Below are positions 57,705 to 64,000 of a DNA stretch of 64,000 bases, piece by piece. Position 1 is the stretch's first letter. The number at the start of each line of letters is the position of its first letter. The notes under the pieces were generated by a model. The model did no database searches, was not told the origin of the DNA, and saw only the letters and a program-made list of their open reading frames with translations. The DNA is from Tolypeutes matacus (taxonomy: Eukaryota > Chordata > Mammalia > Cingulata > Chlamyphoridae), in NCBI GenBank assembly GCA_026826555.1, contig JAKSZT010020697.1, positions 2,143,685 to 2,207,684 of the forward strand, read 5' to 3'. Both the position numbers and the translations under genes were made by a program.

Positions 57705-59475
57705 TTTTGGAGCATCTGTATTTGTGACATGTAAATTATCTTTAAAATATCAAATTCATACCAAATAAAATCTATTTCATTGTTGACATCTTGACAGATA
57801 TTAACATTTCTTGATTTTTCATTTTACCATATGCTTTGCCCCTGAAAATTGTTCAAAAGTCCTTTCCTTTTTATTTCTATATCTTTACCTTGGTGTTTAC
57901 ACTCTTGACGATTATCAGCCAATATTTGCCAGTGATTTTCTTAAGTAATTTTTTGAATATATTTGTGTGTGTTAATGTTTAAGAGTTTTTATTTTGTTAT
58001 GGTTTTTTGGAAGAAATATGCTTTTGTTATTATTGTTGTAAGATGTAATACAAAATGTATATGCTCTAAACTGAAATCAGCCTTTTTCAAGAATAAATTA
58101 TTTGTTTGGCTTATTGTTGGGTGGTCCAGGTTAGTGACCATGAAACTAGGTTATCTGCACATGAAAACCAAACAGCTAAAAGTATAAAGTTGTTTTAGTG
58201 TTACTTTTTCTGACAAATGCCAGTTAGTTTACTGAGAAATGTTATTTTAGGCTACAGTCAGATATTTGAATATTTTAAGTACTTATGACATTTAGTACTC
58301 TACAAATTATTTTTAAATATCTTTTCTTCAGATGTATCTGTAAAACCAAGAAAATTGGTTTTCATTTCAATGTTTAATTGCATTTTTATCTTCAGGTTGG
58401 TGGGAATAAAGATTTGAGGAAATTTGTGGCAGAAATCCCTGTGATAAAATGATCAACACATTCTTCTTTCAAGCTAAATTTTGTGGGAGTGAGTAGAGAG
58501 AATTTATCAGGATACTAAGGTAATGAGTCTCTTGCTTAGCAGCTTGGAAAGCACAATATATAAAAGTGTCTTGGATGTGAGGAGAGCTATAATGTTGTGT
58601 TTGGAATAACAAGAATCTGTCATGTATTATCATTTTCACTTCATCTTTTTGTAATTGCCCTTAGAGCAACATCTAACCTATTAGGCAACTTCTGACTATG
58701 GTTACCTTGATAGGAAACATATCACAGCAAGTCTCTAGCTTGTGTGGTATTTTTAAACACTTAGTTTTACTACACACTCTCTTAAGTGTCAGATTACTAA
58801 TGCTTTCTAGTATATTAAATTATCCCACACTTGTAAGCTTACCAAAGTGAAACAAAAGAAATCAAGGAAATGAATAGTGTTCTCTGCCTCCTCCTCCACC
58901 CATCCCCCCAACTTCCTCCAACTGCACGTAAAGCAAAAGAAATTCTAGTAAAAGTGTATTTCTTGCTTCTTTCATCTTCAGAAAGTTTATTTTCATCCCA
59001 CTACCTCCAAAAGGAGGCACTTTAAAAAGTGTTCACAAGTGACTTCTGAGTATGCCTTTCTTACATTTATTATGTGTATTTGTCGGTGAGTGTTGACCTT
59101 GCTGCTTTAAATCTGAATCCATATATTATGGTCATTGAAATTAATATCTCTTTGCTGTTAGAAATTTTTTCACAGAATTGTGCTAAAACATTTTAAAAAG
59201 AGAGATGGAACTTCTGTGGTAAAAACCAAGTTGGTTCCAAAACTTATATAGACCTCATTTGGCTGTTACACTCTCTTTTAAAACTGCAATAATTTATTTA
59301 TTTGTATTGCTCTGCTTTGGAATTGTAATTATATAAATGCTTGTCTACCAAAAGTAAAATTATAATTTAGTTATCCACTAAAAAATGACAGGTGGTTGCC
59401 AAAGTTAAACCACAGTCCCAGGGTGAGCTCCCATATACCTAAATACTCTTGGCAAGAGGTGGGGTGAGGGTGGTG
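57705..59475 (+). repeat. Inverted duplication, arm B
   Basis: Reverse-oriented partner of 44,290-46,095. Its right edge meets an L1 fragment at 59,480; its left edge fades near 57,705. The identity continues past an AATAAA-like site in arm A, so the pair is not simply two retrocopies of one mRNA tail. Confidence 0.85.
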
Positions 59476-59479
59476 GGGA

Positions 59480-59870
59480 GGGTGGAATATTATCAGGTGT
59501 AAAAAGGAAGAAGCCCTGATGAAAGAGACAACATGGTTGAATCTTGAGGACATTATGCTGAATCAAATAAGCTAGGCACAAAAAGACAAATATTGAATGA
59601 CCTCAATATTTGAACTAAATATAAAATGTAAATTTCTAGAGATAGAATCTAGAATATAAGCTACCAGGGCATATATATTGATTGTGTCAGGGAATAAAGA
59701 GCTAATGCTTAATTTGCATACAATTTCTATTTAGATTGATTGGAAAGGTTTGGAAATGGAAAATAAAAAGTAAAAAGTGAGGGGGAGGAGTTGGGTTATA
59801 TGGCAATCCTCTATACTTTCAATGTAACTGTTCAGAAATCTAAAACTTCTCTAAAATAAATATAATAGTT
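59480..59870 (+). mobile_element. L1 3'-end fragment
   Basis: 'acaacatggttgaatcttga', 'gctaggcacaaaaagacaaa' and the 3' UTR end with 'ctaaaacttctctaaaataa' identify an L1 end of ORF2 plus 3' UTR. Confidence 0.7.
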
Positions 59871-60005
59871 AATTATATGAAGTTTAAAAAAGTGAGAAAA
59901 AAATCTTCTTAGCACAAGGTTAGAAGGGAATTTCCTTAAACAAATTAAGCTTGTCTAACATGAACCTATGGTAATGACAATACTTAACATAGGATTTCTG
60001 GGAGA

Positions 60006-60310
60006 TCAGCATTTCCCCTGGAATCAGAACCAGACAAAGAAGCCTGCTCTCACCACTTCTAGTTGTAGTGGAAGAGTGGTCAGGGCAATAAGGCAACTAG
60101 AATGAAATGAAAATGTTAGATATTCATGGATGCTGTTATTACATGAAAGGAAAATCCACCACAATCTACAAATATTATAATCAGTAAGAGAACACAGCAA
60201 GTCTCTGGATACAAGCTTGACAAATAAAATCAACATTATTGTTGTACAGCAGCAACAACTAGGAAATAAAGGGCAATAACAGACTGGGAGAAAATATAAC
60301 AAATAAACCA
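60006..60310 (+). mobile_element. L1 reverse-transcriptase fragment
   Basis: 'ggaatcagaaccagacaaag', 'gctctcaccacttct' and 'ctctggatacaagcttgac' follow the RT palm and thumb of L1 ORF2, with a deletion across the FADD region. It is decayed. Confidence 0.6.
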
Positions 60311-61336
60311 ATAAAGGATTAATTTTCAAAATACCTAAACTCAATATGAAAATCACAAGTGACCCAACAGAGAATGAAGAGAGTACATGAAGAAAAGAAA
60401 CATGCAGGGGCCAATAAACCTTTGGAAAACTGCCTGTGGCAGGGAATGCAAGATCTAGGGTACAGGTGGCCCACAGGGCTCAGGGAGTGTGGGATTCCAG
60501 GACCTGAGGGAGAAGACATTGGGGGAGATTTCTGCCACCCTAAGGATCCTGGCAGAGGCCACTCACTTTGTCCCTCCCTCTAGGACACCACATGTAACTT
60601 GCTCCCCCTCCCCAAGGCTAGGTAAGTTTATGAATGACCCATTCTTCTCTTATGACCTTCATGTGGCAACACTTGGGTGACATTTCTACCCTTCCAAGAC
60701 ATCATTGAGATTACTTAAATAAGTTGTGCAAGAAATGCATTCTGAATATGTTCAATAGTGAAGCAGATGTACAGATTATTTTCTCTTTGAATACAGGGTT
60801 TGGGGTTTCTTGGTACAACAGGCTGAAACAATGAGGAATTGTATTTTACTTGATATAATTAAGGAAAGGGACTCCCTGCACCATCACACCAACAGAGCAT
60901 ATGCCCCAACTGCCTGGGATCCAGCATGAGCATTTTCCATCTGAGGTAAACTGATGACAGTATCTCCCTCTGCTCTGTGGGTCACTGTGCCCTGAGGTCA
61001 ATGGTGGTGCTTCCAGGGATGAAGCATTTCACAGAAAGTGGGAAAACTCAATATCTGGAAAAAAACAATCAATGGCAAATGTGCTAGAATACGGGAAGAA
61101 TGGATAGGTCGAATTTTGATCACATGTTTAAAAAACGAACAAACAGAAAAACCTCACCAGGAGCTCACCAAATAGAATATCTGAGGTTTTATTTCAGGGA
61201 AATGGACAACCTCCTCTAAGGAAAGCCCTGGAACCCCAATAGTAAGGAGGCTCTGGTCAGTACAACCCACATTACAGATGCTCTTCCATGAAACACAAGG
61301 TCTGACCCAGATCAGCAAGGATGGGACCATCTGACC
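60311..61336. other. Unassigned sequence upstream of the ERV
   Basis: No 5' LTR, primer-binding site or matrix coding region of the ERV is recognisable here. It may include decayed gag leader. Confidence 0.35.
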
Positions 61337-62170
61337 CGGGAGGCCTGTATTATACTACCAGCCCTTCACAACTACAGACCTCTTAAACTGGAAGCACCAC
61401 AACCCCTACTACATGGAAAAGCCCCAGGCCCTTACTGATCTCATTGAATCCATTTTCAAATCCCATTGTCCTAGTTGGGATGATTGCCACCAACTCCTCC
61501 TGACTTTGTTTAATATGGAGGTGAGATGATGGATTCTGATATAAGCCCAAAAGTGGCTGCAGGAGCAGGCCCTTACTGGTGTCTTAAACCTGGAAGACTG
61601 GGCATGAGAAGTGGCACCAGAAACCCAACTGAACTGGGACTTTAAAACTGATCAGGAATGGGTTGCACTCCAGCAATATCAGAAAGTTCTTCGAGGGGCC
61701 AGAAAAGTGGCAAAACAACCCACAAACATGACAAAGATGACTTTAGTTACTCAAAAGCCCAATGAGTCTCCCCAAAATTTCTATGAACAACTTTGCAAGG
61801 CCTTCAGAATCTATACCCTTTTGACCCAGAAGCTCCGGAAAACCAGGGGATTGTGAATGCCACCTTTGTTATGCAGGCAGCAATGGACATTAAAAGAAAA
61901 CTCAAAAATTTGAAGGGTTCTCAGGGATGAACATCTCTCAAGTCCCGGAAGTCACCAACAAAATATTCATCAATTGAGATGAAGCTTTGGAACAAGAAAC
62001 CAGGAAGTGAATAAAACATCAAGCATCTCTACTGGCAGCAGCCTTGGGAAATCCTGACCACACCAGAGGAGAAGAGCCACCTCAAAAAGGGGGTACAAGC
62101 ACAAGAAGGGTACCCCTGGTCAGAGACCAATGTGCAAAGAAAGTGGACACTGGAAAAATAAGTGCCCCCC
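61337..62170 (+). pseudogene. ERV class I gag relic (capsid to nucleocapsid)
   Basis: From 61,337 a gammaretrovirus-like capsid is legible in pieces: FTTTDLLNWKHHNPYYMEKP, then QALTDLIESIF and WDDCHQLLLTLF. Frame interruptions lie at about 61,527, 61,603 and 61,854. Near 62,130-62,168 a nucleocapsid zinc-knuckle half remains in another frame (CKESGHWKNKCP). The protein once formed the virion core. It is broken by stops and shifts and has no recognisable matrix start. Confidence 0.85.
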
Positions 62171-62249
62171 CAAAACTCAGGCACATAGAGGGAACATCCC
62201 TAAAGGGAAATACCAACCTGAGCCCCAAGACCATCTGATCAGGATGGCA

Positions 62250-62500
62250 GGGCTCAACTCTGAATAAGGGTGACCAGACTCACTGGAACTTGGCCCCCAT
62301 GAGCCCTTGGCCAAACTACAAGTTGGGGACCAGTCAATGACGTTCTTGGTGGATACTAGTGCTGAATATTCTGTGGTCACGACCCCCATCACTGCCTTTA
62401 GTGGAAAAACTGTTAATATCATAGGTTTGACTGGGGACCAATCACCCAGTGGCCTTTTTGCCAGTCAAGAACTTGCCAGCTTGGTGTCCAAGAAGTAACT
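62250..62500 (+). pseudogene. ERV protease relic
   Basis: A short open frame (62,307-62,498) holds the retropepsin active-site region LVDTSAEYSVV, with Ser at 62,358-62,360 where retroviral proteases usually have Gly. The flap and the rest are degenerate. It follows gag in the usual gag-pro-pol order of gammaretroviruses. Confidence 0.8.
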
Positions 62501-62639
62501 CATGAATTTCTGTACCTACCTGAATGTCCAGTTCCCCTACTTGGTAGTGACCTCAACCAAACTGGGAGCCCAGATTACCTTCAAACCTGAAGGGGCAGCA
62601 AGCTTAAACCTCAGGGCCTGCCTCACTCTCTTCATCACT

Positions 62640-64000
62640 GTACCCCAAAGCAAAGAATGGAGACTTCATGCAAAAAAAAGTTCAGAACACAATCTGCAAA
62701 AACTGCTGGAACATTTCCCCCAGGAAATGTTGGGTGGAAAAAACCCACTGGGACTGGAATGGAACCATGCACACATCATCATTGACCAGAAGCCTGGAGT
62801 GGTCCCGGTCCAGCAGAGGCAGTATCCAATCACCCACAAAGTGCAATTGGTCATGGTCAAACACATATATCACCTGAGAAAAGAAAAAATCCTGATCAAT
62901 GCCAGTTACCCTGGAACACCCCATTAATACCAGTAAAGAAGCCAGATGGGACCACATATCGACCAGTGCAGGATTTATGAGTCATCAATTACACCACTCT
63001 CACCTTACATCAAGTTATTCCCAACCAATACACTTTGCTAGGACAGCTGCCACCTGAAGCCACCTGGTTCACTTGCCTGGACCTGAAATATGCCTTCTTC
63101 TGCCACAGCTGGGCCCCCTGAGCCAGCCTCTATTTGGCGTTGAGTGGGAAAAATCCCAAAACCCAGCAGAAAACTCAGCTAATCTGGACCCAGCTCTTGC
63201 AAAGCTTCTAAAACTCCCCTACCCTTTTTGGGGAAGACTTGGCAGCAGATCTGGCCACCTACCCTTAGGAGGACTGCAGGTGAGCCCCCTTGCAATACGT
63301 AGATGACTTTCTACTTGCTAGGGAGATGGAATATGGCTGCTGGTGAGGGACCCAGACTCTCCTACAACTTATAACACAGACTGGATACAAAGTATCTTGG
63401 AGAAAGGCCCAGATCTGTAAAGAGCAGTTCAGGTATCTGGGGTTCAGCATCACACAAGGGCACAAGACACTCAGACATGAATGAAAGAAAGTGATCTGCA
63501 CCATCTCTACCCTTACCACAAAAAGTAAGTTTCATGAGTTCCTCAGGGCTCAGGGTTCTGCCACATCTGGATTCCCAGGTTTGCAGCCATGGCCAAACCA
63601 CCTTAGGAAGTTCTGACGGGTCCAGAAAAAGAGTCCCTTGCCTGGGGAGAAGCTCAACAATGGGCCTTTCAAAACATCAGAAGACAACTCAGCCAATTCC
63701 CTGCTATGGAGCTCATGGATATAACTCAAAACTTTAATCCATTCATGCATGAAAAGAACAAAACAGCATTGGGGGTTCTCACACAAACAGTTGGCCCGTG
63801 ACAAAGACTCATCACTTACCTCTCCAAGCAGCTGGACCCTGTGGCTGCGGGATGGCTGCCCTGCCTGAAAACCCAGGCAGCAACCATAACCCCCATCAAA
63901 GAAGCCAACAAATTAACCCTCAGAGAGGCTATTCATGTTATGTTGCCACATGCATTCACTGCCCTAATGACCTCACATGGACATCAGTGGATATCAAATC
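62640..64000 (+). pseudogene. ERV pol relic (reverse transcriptase, continuing off the window)
   Basis: The RT fingers are legible at 62,690-62,927 ([20 protein letters not shown], then a QRQYPI motif). Beyond that, frames switch repeatedly. The catalytic box YVDD is intact at 63,296-63,307, followed by pieces of the palm and connection (YLG motif near 63,434). The last 300 bases resemble the RT-RNase H connection. Multiple stops make it non-functional. RNase H, integrase, env and the 3' LTR, if present, lie beyond the right edge. Confidence 0.87.

Noticed and set aside
1..64000. CRISPR array, bacterial operon, ribosome-binding sites, rRNA or functional tRNA genes
   Set aside because: None was seen. 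The tRNA-like segments are SINE heads with A/B boxes, tails and TSDs, and the genome is mammalian.

Overview
The window is AT-rich mammalian genomic DNA and reads as an intergenic region dominated by transposable elements. The best clue to the host is the SINE repertoire: tRNA-Ala-type SINEs of the armadillo DAS kind (at 4.88, 28.87, 31.09 and 55.6 kb), several with intact target-site duplications (TSDs). Together with a distinctive L1 lineage this points to a xenarthran, most likely an armadillo (Dasypus); a sloth is the main alternative. I find no intact conventional protein-coding gene. Gene-like material is limited to a decayed KRAB-A exon (3.8 kb, minus strand), an exon-like 97-codon segment (41.9-42.2 kb, minus strand) and one unrecognised open frame split by a SINE (28.8-29.4 kb, minus strand).

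Layout. 0-7.8 kb: L1 remnants, an LTR-like element, a 0.9-kb foldback repeat, the KRAB relic, a small hairpin, and an older L1 3' portion carrying a SINE. 7.85-26.92 kb: two full-length L1s head to head, one minus strand (7860-17184, TSD CAGTTACTATTTC) and one plus strand (17748-26905, TSD GATTGAGAAAAG), with only about 0.55 kb between their 5' ends. Both are about 9.2-9.3 kb, which is long for L1, because of a roughly 2.8-kb 3' region. Both start with a YY1-like site, carry a 5' UTR built from about 216-bp units, and have broken ORF1 and ORF2. 27-44 kb: L1 3' fragments, two SINEs, a third copy of the same long-3'-region L1 (34.0-36.3 kb), a HAL1-like or L1 ORF1 remnant, and a 589-bp solo LTR with a 6-bp TSD.

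44-60 kb: two arms of a diverged inverted duplication (about 44.3-46.1 and 57.7-59.5 kb), older L1 pieces, and a mosaic tandem duplication (about 50.0-51.0 and 51.9-53.0 kb). 60-64 kb: an L1 reverse-transcriptase fragment, then a decayed gammaretrovirus-like (ERV class I) gag-pro-pol that runs off the right edge.

No genes work together here in the operon sense. The mechanistic story is retrotransposition: L1 machinery supplied the L1, HAL1-like and SINE insertions, visible as A-rich tails and TSDs, with retroviral insertions on top. The points most worth following are the head-to-head L1 pair, the shared open frame in the L1 3' region, the 1.8-kb inverted duplication, and the exon-like segment with matching splice signals. 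Boundaries given without a TSD are approximate because they were read by eye.
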